From Giardia muris (lineage: Eukaryota > Fornicata > Diplomonadida > Hexamitidae): a stretch of 64,000 bases of DNA. The position numbers and the translations under genes are program-made. The first letter of the stretch is position 1, and every line of letters starts with the position of its first letter. Positions 43,387-50,844 of this stretch are shown piece by piece. Below the pieces are notes generated by a model. That model ran no database searches, was not told the DNA's origin, and worked only from the letters and a program-made list of their open reading frames with translations. The stretch spans positions 372,001-436,000 of the forward strand of contig CM016927.1 of the NCBI GenBank assembly GCA_006247105.1. Direction: 5' to 3'.

Positions 43387-44775
43387 TCAGACCAGCCGGT
43401 CCTTCCGTCGATAGAGGGTTGTGTACGTATTCCAGTGGAGCGCGCCGGCTTGAAGGCGGTGCCGAGCGAGTTTTCCGATGCGACGACCTTCCTGCCGACG
43501 ATAGAACGATATCAGCCCATCCTGGGTTGCAGGGGGGATTTCGAAGGCGTCAGTCTGGCGAAACCGAAGGTGGGGGAGGGCTGCGAGTGCTGTGAATGCA
43601 TGTCTTTTAAGGAGACCGGTGGCTTCGCACAGGTCAACGATTGAGATCTTCACATGACCGATTCCTGAAGTACGTGAAGTATGGGAGAGGCCACTATCTT
43701 CGGTCAAGCCTGATGAGGGGCCAAGGTCGACCACCTCTTTGGAGCTGCTGCTTATTAAGGGGAGTTCTCCTCGGAGCTTTTCTAGGTCCAAACCCAAAGC
43801 ATCGCCAAGGATGTACTCGAGTACTCGTCTACGCCAGTATATGTGGAAGGTCGCCTCGCCTAGCTTCGAGAGTGGTTCTTCCGGCCCAGCTTGTCTGTTT
43901 TCCACACCTCCAATCAGGTATGCGAAATCGATGAGCTGAGTTCCAAGACCCATGCGGTGGTAGCATGGAAGGACGAGGAGACAAGCGAGTACGTTCCACT
44001 CTGTCTTCTCCTTGCTGAAATAGCCAACGAAGACTTCGTCTCTTTCCAGATATGCAGTAGGAGAGGCAAACGTTCCTCTAACATTATGGCGATACCCGGC
44101 GTTCTGATCATCGCAGTTCCCGTACGCATCCCGCATGTCCTGCTCGAGGACATTGCGATCGACTGTCATCACGTAGAAGAGGAAGATCTCCGTATCGTAG
44201 AAGAGAGACTTACTATCCAGAAAGAGCTTGGCCAAGAGGCATAAGCACTGACAGAAGAGCTTGCTCGAGCGCCCATCAACCTCATAGACGGAGATGTACC
44301 CATCCGCATAGATCCTCAGGCCTGGAGGATGCATCCTAAGACTACACGCCTCCATATGCTTTTGATATGCACGCTCGGTCCGCATATAACGCATGCAATA
44401 TGGACAGATAAGTAGCCGCGTAACCTCCGTGTAGGGCTCAGGATATGGCGACGAGTACCACGTCTCCAAAGTATACTGGCCCAGGATGACACTCTCAATC
44501 CAACGCCGCTCCGATAGAAGGGTTGCCCCCTTCGTGCTTGGAGGGCCGGCAAGGTACCGCAGGTCTCTATAATCCACCCAGATGAGCCCCCTATTGTCGG
44601 CACCTATAACCCTGATCCCAAACTCCCCAGAAGCTTGACCCATTGTTGATGAGGATCCAAGAGGGCGGACCTGGGCAATCCGGGCTTCAACCTCCGCCGT
44701 GGCCTCCCCTCTGTCCAGGCAGACCGCCACCAGCGCCCCCGGGACCAGGATCGCACGGGGGGCAAGGAACTTCAT
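43387..44775 (-). CDS. MYST-family histone acetyltransferase, lacking the usual catalytic Glu
   Basis: A 462-residue protein. Residues about 8-75 resemble the Tudor-knot/chromo barrel of Esa1/TIP60. A C2HC zinc finger lies at about 123-145 (CPYCMRYM ... H ... C). The acetyltransferase core follows: YADGYISVYEVDG, LCLLAKLFLDSKSLFYDTE with the autoacetylated Lys position kept, VGYFSKEK, ACLLVLP with the active-site Cys, and the acetyl-CoA loop CYHRMGLG. In Esa1/TIP60 the next helix reads SYELS and the Glu is the general base; here it is AYLIGG, so the Glu is Leu. The family motif PEEPLSKLG follows in the right place. A linker of about 50 residues (SSSSK...) is inserted before the final winged region. 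It would acetylate histone H4 or H2A-type tails if active. Confidence 0.85.
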   Translation of the reverse strand: MKFLAPRAILVPGALVAVCLDRGEATAEVEARIAQVRPLGSSSTMGQASGEFGIRVIGADNRGLIWVDYRDLRYLAGPPSTKGATLLSERRWIESVILGQYTLETWYSSPYPEPYTEVTRLLICPYCMRYMRTERAYQKHMEACSLRMHPPGLRIYADGYISVYEVDGRSSKLFCQCLCLLAKLFLDSKSLFYDTEIFLFYVMTVDRNVLEQDMRDAYGNCDDQNAGYRHNVRGTFASPTAYLERDEVFVGYFSKEKTEWNVLACLLVLPCYHRMGLGTQLIDFAYLIGGVENRQAGPEEPLSKLGEATFHIYWRRRVLEYILGDALGLDLEKLRGELPLISSSSKEVVDLGPSSGLTEDSGLSHTSRTSGIGHVKISIVDLCEATGLLKRHAFTALAALPHLRFRQTDAFEIPPATQDGLISFYRRQEGRRIGKLARHRLQAGALHWNTYTTLYRRKDRLV

Positions 44776-44786
44776 ATGGAAAACTC
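44776..44786. promoter_or_regulatory. Eleven-base divergent promoter region
   Basis: Only ATGGAAAACTC separates the ATG of the acetyltransferase (minus) from that of the eIF4E-like gene (plus). The spacer itself contains an ATG that opens a four-codon frame (M-E-N-S) whose TGA overlaps the eIF4E-like ATG. If transcripts include it, this tiny upstream frame could influence start choice. Confidence 0.4.
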
Positions 44787-45461
44787 ATGAAAAAGGGTGG
44801 GATGCAGCTCTCGGCTGGAGTATCCCTCTACTTCTCGGGGGCCTTCGGGCGGCGGGAGCTCGCCCGTGACGGCTACGCGAACATGCTGACGCGCGTCACC
44901 CGAGACCCGCTCCGGACCGTCGAGGACTTCATTCGGGTACTGACGATCATCCCATCATTCCTTGAGGCCCAGGATGGGTTCACTTACTACTGGTTCCATG
45001 CGGATAAGCGGCCAGAGTGGGAGGCGGAGTGCGAGGGCGCGGTCCTAGCATATCGGCATGAGGAACCGCAAAGCGTCGTGTGTTCCGAGCCTGAGCGTTG
45101 GAAGGAGATCAAAGCGTGCCTTGAGGGCCGCTGTTTGACGTTGGCAGCACTGTTCGTCGGGAACTCCCTGCCGGGCTTCAGCTCTCTCGTGAATGGGGCG
45201 GTCTTCAAGGTAAGAAGAACGAGGATCGTCATTGAGCTGTGGCTGTCACGGGTTCCGACGGCAGACGAGCGGAAGATGCTTGGAGGGGTGCTAGGCGCAT
45301 GTCTCGGCGAAGATTTGGCACCAAGCTCGTTGACTTTAACGTCGATGGACGACTTGATCCGGAGCAGCCGCTCGTCCCGCCAGTCGTCTCGGGCGACGTC
45401 GGAGGACACTCGACGCCGAGGTTCCCGCTCGGGGTCAAGATTGCGGCGTGGGGGGGACTGA
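44787..45461 (+). CDS. eIF4E-like cap-binding protein, class II-like
   Basis: A 224-residue protein, ATG at 44787. Residues about 10-175 follow the eIF4E fold in order: LYFSG (first strand), TVEDFIRVL at about 44-52, the cap-binding PEWEAE at about 76-81, NGAVFKVRRTRIVIELWLS at about 136-154, then a long helix and LAPSSLTLTS. Of the two Trp that sandwich the cap in human eIF4E, the second (Trp102) and its Glu partner are kept, while the first (Trp56) aligns with Tyr30, as in the 4EHP class. Trp73, which contacts eIF4G-type partners, is Ile. The C-terminus (about 190-224) is an Arg/Ser tail unusual for the family. It likely binds capped RNA, perhaps with a special cap type or as a repressor. 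Confidence 0.75.
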   Translation: MKKGGMQLSAGVSLYFSGAFGRRELARDGYANMLTRVTRDPLRTVEDFIRVLTIIPSFLEAQDGFTYYWFHADKRPEWEAECEGAVLAYRHEEPQSVVCSEPERWKEIKACLEGRCLTLAALFVGNSLPGFSSLVNGAVFKVRRTRIVIELWLSRVPTADERKMLGGVLGACLGEDLAPSSLTLTSMDDLIRSSRSSRQSSRATSEDTRRRGSRSGSRLRRGGD

Positions 45462-45485
45462 GCGTATAAAAGACCAGGGGACGCG

Positions 45486-46949
45486 ATGTCTCGGGAGTTG
45501 AGGCGTGCCATTGAGAAACGCGACCTGCGGGCGGTCAAATATGGTCTCGAGAACGCGGGGCATGTGAACGACGAGGGGATGACGGCGTTGATGTTGGCGG
45601 CGCGCGAGGGGTTCACGGAGGCCGTCGAGGTCCTTCTTGAGCGCGAGCAGGGGATGAAGGATGGGTGTGACTGGACGGCCTTAATGTTCGCCGCCCAGAG
45701 GGGGCACAAGGCCTGTCTGATGCTACTTCGGCCGTATGAGGAGGAGATTTGCACACCACTCAAGTTCACAGCGTTCTCTGCGGCTTGGGAGGCCTACCAG
45801 GTTCGGGTGCTACCCTATCTTCTTAGGGCGATGAGAGTCGGGAAGTTGAAGCCTACCGCGTTGATGGAGACGATCATTCAGAGCCAAGAGAAAGAGCGTG
45901 ATGCCACGGCGGAGGAGCTTGAGGCTCGTTACTCCGGTCTTCTGGGGACCCAGAAGACGGTCGTGAGACGCATGACGGCCTTGATGCTGGCTGCGGGTTA
46001 TGATCATGTCGGTTGGGTTGCTTTGTTAGCTCCAGGGACGAAGGACATCATCCCAATGAATATGACGGCGTTGGATATCGCCTTGATGCATCGTAGTTAT
46101 CGGGCGGCAAGGATTCTCGTCGATCATGGCTGCAAGATCAATGACCAGGGCTTTACAGAACTGATGCGTGCGGCGCTCCGTGGAGATGTGGCCCAGGCGC
46201 GGCTCCACGTCAGAGAGGCGAGACAGACGTGCTATGGGACGTTTGCGTTGATGATGGCGACGTGTCTCGAGCATGCGGAGGTGATGGCCCTCCTGCGCGA
46301 TGAACGAGAGATGCGGACGGTGCCTGAGGACGAGTCCCCATTAGACTGTGCCTCGCTTAAGACCATGCAGTACTTGGACGAAGGGATCGCCCAGGTACTC
46401 GACACGGAGGAGCGCACCCCGTTATACCAGGCCGTTGAACATGGAGATCCAATTAGAGTCCTCAAGAACCTCAGCTATGCCGGCTTGCAATGCACCTCGG
46501 CCCGGCAGACTGCCCTGATGCTCGCGGTCAAGCTCGACAACGTTGACTTCGTGGAGACCCTGGCCCCATCCGAGACGGGGCTTCGGGACGTCCAACAACA
46601 GACGGCTCTGATGCATGCCGCGATGCACGGCCTCCGGGATTGCGTCGTCATCCTCAAGAACTTCGAGGCGGGGATGCGAGACAAAGACGGGTACACGGCC
46701 CTGATGCACGCGGCCGTCAACGGGCATGTGGACTGCGTCCAAGAGCTCGCGGAGGTCGAGATGCACCTCAGGGTCGATGAGGGGGGCTCGATCCAGCGAT
46801 GGCTGGGGTCGAAGATCGACGAGTGCCGGTCGGAGAGGGTAAAGAGCGGGATGCGCCAGGCTCTCCGAGTCTTGGAGAAGACGGTCCCTACTCCATGTAC
46901 CGAGAGGCATAGCGCCGGAAGAGGGCGTCGGAATGCTCCTCGACGATGA
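45486..46949 (+). CDS. Ankyrin-repeat protein (21.1-like)
   Basis: A 487-residue protein with ankyrin repeats in two blocks. About 1-90 has GMTALMLAAREGFTEAVEVLL and DWTALMFAAQRGH. After a helical stretch of poor repeats (about 95-150), a second block runs from about 160 to 445 and ends in the clear units QQTALMHAAMHG and GYTALMHAAVNGHVDCVQELA. There is no kinase domain or long coiled coil. It starts 24 bases after the eIF4E-like stop, with TATAAAAG in the gap. Its 3' end overlaps the next gene, on the other strand, by 62 bases, the longest coding overlap here. Confidence 0.88.
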   Translation: MSRELRRAIEKRDLRAVKYGLENAGHVNDEGMTALMLAAREGFTEAVEVLLEREQGMKDGCDWTALMFAAQRGHKACLMLLRPYEEEICTPLKFTAFSAAWEAYQVRVLPYLLRAMRVGKLKPTALMETIIQSQEKERDATAEELEARYSGLLGTQKTVVRRMTALMLAAGYDHVGWVALLAPGTKDIIPMNMTALDIALMHRSYRAARILVDHGCKINDQGFTELMRAALRGDVAQARLHVREARQTCYGTFALMMATCLEHAEVMALLRDEREMRTVPEDESPLDCASLKTMQYLDEGIAQVLDTEERTPLYQAVEHGDPIRVLKNLSYAGLQCTSARQTALMLAVKLDNVDFVETLAPSETGLRDVQQQTALMHAAMHGLRDCVVILKNFEAGMRDKDGYTALMHAAVNGHVDCVQELAEVEMHLRVDEGGSIQRWLGSKIDECRSERVKSGMRQALRVLEKTVPTPCTERHSAGRGRRNAPRR

Positions 46950-47412
46950 TCTCGGCCTCGAGGGCGGCCTCGAGAGCCAGCTTACGAGTGTTGACGTCTG
47001 GAACCAACTCCCGTCGTACGTATGCAACAAGATTCTCCTCGAAGGTAGATCTGGGCCCACGGGTCGCTTCTTCAAGCTGGAGCTTAAGAGCCTCAAGGGC
47101 AGCCACGGCCGCATCACGTGTCTCGCGTGAGACAACGTAACGGAGACGAAGGGCATTGCAGAGGGCGCAAACACTATGAGGATCAGGCGGGATTCGTGGC
47201 CGAAGAGCCTCCGAACGGGATGGAACGAGAGCGCAACAAGCGCGAGTCCCATCATCGCTGACGAGCCTAGTCACTTGAAGAGGACGAAGACGACACAAGC
47301 GATACCCGCCATCAGGCAGGCCCGTCATCTCCGTGATCAGATCCTGGACCCTGGCCCGCGTCTGTGGGCCCTGGGACTCGAAGGGGGCCACACCGAGCAG
47401 TAAAGGTGGCAT
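46888..47412 (-). CDS. Unknown protein with a CxxC pair (174 residues)
   Basis: From the ATG at 47412 (context GCTTAAAAATG) the product has 174 residues: an N-terminal mixed region, CALCNAL at about 113-119, then an Ala/Glu/Leu-rich helical C-terminus that could be a coiled coil. No family is recognised. The frame stays open upstream to an ATG at 47625; that longer form would begin with a hydrophobic stretch (RLVITIAFFFSSTLGA) like a signal peptide and fill the 250-base gap. The A-run before 47412 favours the short form. The last 62 bases overlap the ankyrin gene on the other strand. Confidence 0.6.
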   Translation of the reverse strand: MPPLLLGVAPFESQGPQTRARVQDLITEMTGLPDGGYRLCRLRPLQVTRLVSDDGTRACCALVPSRSEALRPRIPPDPHSVCALCNALRLRYVVSRETRDAAVAALEALKLQLEEATRGPRSTFEENLVAYVRRELVPDVNTRKLALEAALEAEIIVEEHSDALFRRYASRYME

Positions 47413-47663
47413 TTTTAAGCAGGTGAGCTTCAAGAGCCTTGAAGGCCTCGTGAGGCTGACGTTCCTCTTGCAGAAGGAGGAGGACAGCCACAGGATATGG
47501 GTGAGTGGTGCTAGGTACCCTTCCGTCCATACCCGTGGTCTTTTTTGGCGCGCTCCCAGGGTGGAGGAGAAAAAGAAAGCGATGGTGATGACGAGCCTAA
47601 TCAACCTGACTCCTGATGGTGTCATAGTTACTCGGAGCCCTCGCCTCACCCAAACCCGGGCCT

Positions 47664-47819
47664 TTATTCAATGTCCTCGTCCAACGCCTGCGCAAGCTCA
47701 TGGGCGAGGGCGCAGGCCGTCCGGAGCTGCTGCTCGAGGCGAACCTCGTGCTGCCTCCGTATGGCCCGGATACTGGCGGCGCGGAGCGCCAGCTCGACGT
47801 GCCCCCCGTCTCCGAGCAT
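47664..47819 (-). CDS. Small helical protein (51 residues), hypothetical
   Basis: The ATG at 47819 follows CTTTGAAA, and the frame ends in TAA at 47664. The product is almost all helix-forming with heptad-like spacing (HVELALRAASIRAIRRQHEVRL and an acidic end). The GC-rich third positions and A/T-rich start match real genes in this window, and it sits divergently 28 bases from the RING gene. I know of no family. The frame remains open upstream, but there it runs antisense to the RING gene. Confidence 0.5.
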   Translation of the reverse strand: MLGDGGHVELALRAASIRAIRRQHEVRLEQQLRTACALAHELAQALDEDIE

Positions 47820-47847
47820 TTTCAAAGCCCCCAACTTTTCTCGGAGG

Positions 47848-48606
47848 ATGGATGGTCTGATCGCGGCGATCGAGGAAGCCTTGAGGTGCAGCGTCTGCCA
47901 TGAGCCGTCCGGCGAGCCCGTCGTCTTGGGGTGCGGGCACCTGGGCTGCCTGGGATGTCTGGAACGAGCCAACCCACCAAAAGGAGAGTTGGTTCGATCT
48001 TGTCCATTATGCAAGATCCCATACTCCAGACACAACCTACGTGTTGATCAGCGTCTCCAAAGGATCCACCAGGCGCTAGCCCTGGTCCATAGGAGGCACC
48101 CCTTCTCGATTAGTACACCGCAGCAGTGCCAAAATTCCGTAATTTCGATATCTACGGACGAAGAGGAGGAGAAGGAGCCCGTATTGAAGCAAGGGAAGAC
48201 GCAGGGACGGAAGAGGAAAGGGGAGAAGAAGGGTATTGACCCAGACGCGAATATACCGGCCATGGTGAGCATTGAGGCCTTGAGGCGAGCATCACCATTA
48301 TTGCAAGCAATGGAACGGGAGCGAATGCTAAGAGTCTTGCAGGAAGTGGGCTTTCCAAGCGCGTACCTCATGGCACTCACCCCCATCGAGTTAGCTGAGC
48401 TACAGAATTCCTATACCAAGAGGAGGCGGGGGTTACCGAAAACCCCTTCGAACATCCTAGTCGACATGCTCCTGAGAGAACGCCGATTACCTCCCGACGT
48501 AGACGCTTTCTCCAGGCTCCTCCTGGAGCTCCTGCGTAGACCGGAACACCGGGAACTGCTGGAGAGGCTGCGAGGGTTGACGAAGGGGGAGAAGAGGAAA
48601 GGATGA
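47848..48606 (+). CDS. RING-type zinc finger protein
   Basis: A 252-residue protein from the ATG at 47848. Residues about 13-60 hold a RING finger: CSVC, then GCGHLGCLGCL, then CPLC. This is C3HC4 with the first CxxC, CxH, CxxC and final CxxC spacing in order, so it is probably an E3 ubiquitin ligase or subunit. After a basic, low-complexity stretch (about 105-140: EEEEKEP, then KRKGEKK, possibly a nuclear signal), the C-terminal half is helical and Leu/Arg-rich with RPEHRELLERLRGL near the end. The specific family is unknown. It converges on LC8 with a gap of 15 bases. Confidence 0.8.
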   Translation: MDGLIAAIEEALRCSVCHEPSGEPVVLGCGHLGCLGCLERANPPKGELVRSCPLCKIPYSRHNLRVDQRLQRIHQALALVHRRHPFSISTPQQCQNSVISISTDEEEEKEPVLKQGKTQGRKRKGEKKGIDPDANIPAMVSIEALRRASPLLQAMERERMLRVLQEVGFPSAYLMALTPIELAELQNSYTKRRRGLPKTPSNILVDMLLRERRLPPDVDAFSRLLLELLRRPEHRELLERLRGLTKGEKRKG

Positions 48607-48621
48607 TGAGCGTTCACAGGC

Positions 48622-48891
48622 TTAGCCAGACTTGAAGATGAGGAAGGCGAGCTGGCCGACGTAGAAGTAGATGAAGCGCTTGGTCTCGTGCGTGATGTAC
48701 GAGCCGAAGTTCTTCCCGACAATGACGTGCCAGGTCGGGTGGTGCTTCTTGTCGAACTCCTTCTTGATGTAGGCTGCGATGTCCTTCTCGATGTTGAAGC
48801 GCTCCATCGACTGGATCGCGCAATCGATCGCGTCCTGCTGCATGTCCTCGGGCATGTCCGCGTTCTTCACGTTCACACTACGCTCCGACAT
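48622..48891 (-). CDS. Dynein light chain LC8 (DYNLL)
   Basis: An 89-residue protein, exactly the family length. The family hallmarks are complete: [15 protein letters not shown], ALDxA-like [44 protein letters not shown] (motif spread over about 20-64) and the end [19 protein letters not shown]8 is a dimeric hub that joins dynein intermediate chains and many other partners, in axonemes, radial spokes and the cytoplasm. The ATG at 48891 follows AGAAA. Confidence 0.97.
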   Translation of the reverse strand: MSERSVNVKNADMPEDMQQDAIDCAIQSMERFNIEKDIAAYIKKEFDKKHHPTWHVIVGKNFGSYITHETKRFIYFYVGQLAFLIFKSG

Positions 48892-48943
48892 TTCTTTTTC
48901 TCCCCCGTTTTCGTCTCTTCATCCACCCGTTTTTTTGGGCGCC

Positions 48944-49606
48944 TCAGAGCGTCCCCAGCTGGGCCCAGAGCGCTAGCCCGCCCTCCAGGCACGCCCGGAC
49001 GCCCTCTGTGAGTGTCTCCTGATGTACTCTCGCCATCCCGTCCAATCGGATGTCCAGTGCCTCTCCTTCATGATTCAGGCCAACCAGTACCTCTCCCGTC
49101 GCATGAGTCACCTCCGCAACTGTTGCGTCCATGATCCAGACCCCAGTCCTCTGGTCGTCCTTAGAACTGAGGAGATGTGCTGAGAGGAGTAAGAAGTCGG
49201 AGGAAGAGGACTCAAGTATCTTGTGGACTATGACTGAGATCGCACTCAAGGTCGTCGGAGCGTCGGCGATAACCGTGACGAGCAACTCCCGTCCCTTTGG
49301 GACTTTGACGTGGCTATTCAAGATGCTCATGGCACTGAGAAGAGCACGCTTTCGTCCTGGGTCCACTCGAGCCGTTCCAGCAATTTGACACCGAATCGGA
49401 AGCTCCGCTTCTTCCTCCTCTTCCCCCTCCTTCTCATTCTTCCCCTCTTCAACGGCACGGAGCAACCCCAGAACGAGTGCCTCCCCTCGCCTTACCATCA
49501 ACACGTCTCCTCTTCGCCTCTCCAACACCGTCTCACATAAGCCATGGGGCTCACGGCCATCAAGACGTGCTCCTGCAAGAGCCGCCGCAGCCGCAAAACG
49601 TTGCAT
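48944..49606 (-). CDS. Exosome core subunit of the RNase PH type (Rrp42/43/45/46-like)
   Basis: A 220-residue protein from the ATG at 49606 (ATTAAAATG). The start RLDGREPHGLCETVLERRRGDVLMVRRGEALVLGLLRAV is the typical beginning of the RNase PH-like exosome subunits (split over about residues 14-50). The C-terminal part VWIMDATVAEVTHATGEVLVGLNHEGEALDIRLDG corresponds to the strand pair and DPT/E region of the same fold. Between them lies an acidic insertion (EEGKNEKEGEEEEEAE). The eukaryotic exosome ring has six such catalytically dead subunits that channel RNA to Rrp44/Rrp6. I cannot say which one this is; Rrp43 or Rrp42 seems more likely than Rrp41. It is divergent from the pseudokinase gene over 23 bases. 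Confidence 0.7.
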   Translation of the reverse strand: MQRFAAAAALAGARLDGREPHGLCETVLERRRGDVLMVRRGEALVLGLLRAVEEGKNEKEGEEEEEAELPIRCQIAGTARVDPGRKRALLSAMSILNSHVKVPKGRELLVTVIADAPTTLSAISVIVHKILESSSSDFLLLSAHLLSSKDDQRTGVWIMDATVAEVTHATGEVLVGLNHEGEALDIRLDGMARVHQETLTEGVRACLEGGLALWAQLGTL

Positions 49607-49629
49607 TTTAATCGCCAGCCGACGTCGGG

Positions 49630-50844
49630 ATGGCCGAGTTGGACTACGAGCGGTTCTGCGCCACGTACCAGCTCCAGCGAGTGCTGGGGACGGGCCCGGG
49701 GCGGTCGGCATTCCTTGCCCGCAGCCGCCGCACGGGAGCACGGCTTTACTGCAAGAAGTTCGACCTCGAAGGGCTCCCCGCCTCGGCCCGAGTACAGCTC
49801 CGCACGGACGTCGACGCGATGCTCCGCGCCCAAGGTTGCGGCGTCCTTTGCTTCGAGCATGTCTGTCTGACTCCTCTCGGAAACGAGCTCTTCTTTCTTC
49901 AGCCAGACCTGTCTGCCACTCAAGCCAGCCTCCGCGTCGAGATCGACCGCCACCGAGGTGCAGGAACGCGCTTCACTCCAGATTACATCCTCCGCGTCGC
50001 CACTCAGCTCCTATTGAGGCTTGACGTCCTACATCGGCCCGGACGCCATGGGATTCGGCCAGCCCATCGACTAGTGCATTGCGCGCTCAAGCCCAGTAAT
50101 GTCTTCGTCTCTCCCGACCTCACCGTGACCCTGGTCGATGCCCTGGGGGTTACGCTCCACCAGCATTGCAACAGTCCTAACGAGGAGAAGCCATCTTCCT
50201 CCCCATCACCAAGACTTGGGCCCGAGCTTGACTTGCTCGGTCTAGGGAAGATCCTGCACGAGATGTGCACCCTACGACCATGGGAGAAAGATGAGGAGAC
50301 GGGAGAGGAGTATCCGGTCGAATTGCGAGATCTGATCTCCTGTCTCCTAGGTGCTCGTAGAGATGGTCTGACCGCCCTGGGGATCCTTCAAAGTGGGATC
50401 GCTGGCTCTTATTCCCTTGAGACCCAGTGGACGCGTATGACCCCGGTCCAAAGCGAGCTGCGCTTGGCCCCAGCGGACGGCAATCGCCTCTCCTCGTACT
50501 GTCGTTATCTCGAGATCCAAGCGGCACGGCTACGTGAGGACGTCGTGGTCATTGACGCCCTCCGCTACAAGTACCTGGATGAGCTGAACGCATTGAAGGC
50601 TCGGTTGCCGGACGCGGACAGGGATGAGGATGGAGAGTCAGATAAAGAGGTGGACATGGATTACAGCGGATACACTCCCGAGCGCCTGGCGAATCGCCTC
50701 CGGCGCCTGGAGCGGCGCGCGGCTCTCGAACACGCTGAGATCTTCGTCCTCAGACAGGAGAACGCCGCGCTACGACAGCAGCTGCGCCAGCGGGACTTTA
50801 CCGCGGGAGGGGGCGAGTACGAGGAGGATTATGGAGGAAGTTAG
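49630..50844 (+). CDS. NEK-like pseudokinase with C-terminal coiled coil
   Basis: A 404-residue protein. Residues about 8-260 follow the protein kinase fold: YQLQRVLGTGPGRSAFLA in place of the glycine loop, a Lys pair (YCKKFDL), and the catalytic-loop position LVHCALKPSN, where HRD has become HCA so the catalytic Asp is lost. DFG is replaced by DAL. It should therefore not phosphorylate by the usual mechanism. The activation loop region is very short. The C-terminal 120 residues hold coiled coils separated by an acidic stretch. Giardia has many such NEK pseudokinases, thought to be scaffolds on the cytoskeleton. Its stop codon overlaps that of the convergent acyl-CoA synthetase gene (4 bases shared). 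Confidence 0.75.
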   Translation: MAELDYERFCATYQLQRVLGTGPGRSAFLARSRRTGARLYCKKFDLEGLPASARVQLRTDVDAMLRAQGCGVLCFEHVCLTPLGNELFFLQPDLSATQASLRVEIDRHRGAGTRFTPDYILRVATQLLLRLDVLHRPGRHGIRPAHRLVHCALKPSNVFVSPDLTVTLVDALGVTLHQHCNSPNEEKPSSSPSPRLGPELDLLGLGKILHEMCTLRPWEKDEETGEEYPVELRDLISCLLGARRDGLTALGILQSGIAGSYSLETQWTRMTPVQSELRLAPADGNRLSSYCRYLEIQAARLREDVVVIDALRYKYLDELNALKARLPDADRDEDGESDKEVDMDYSGYTPERLANRLRRLERRAALEHAEIFVLRQENAALRQQLRQRDFTAGGGEYEEDYGGS

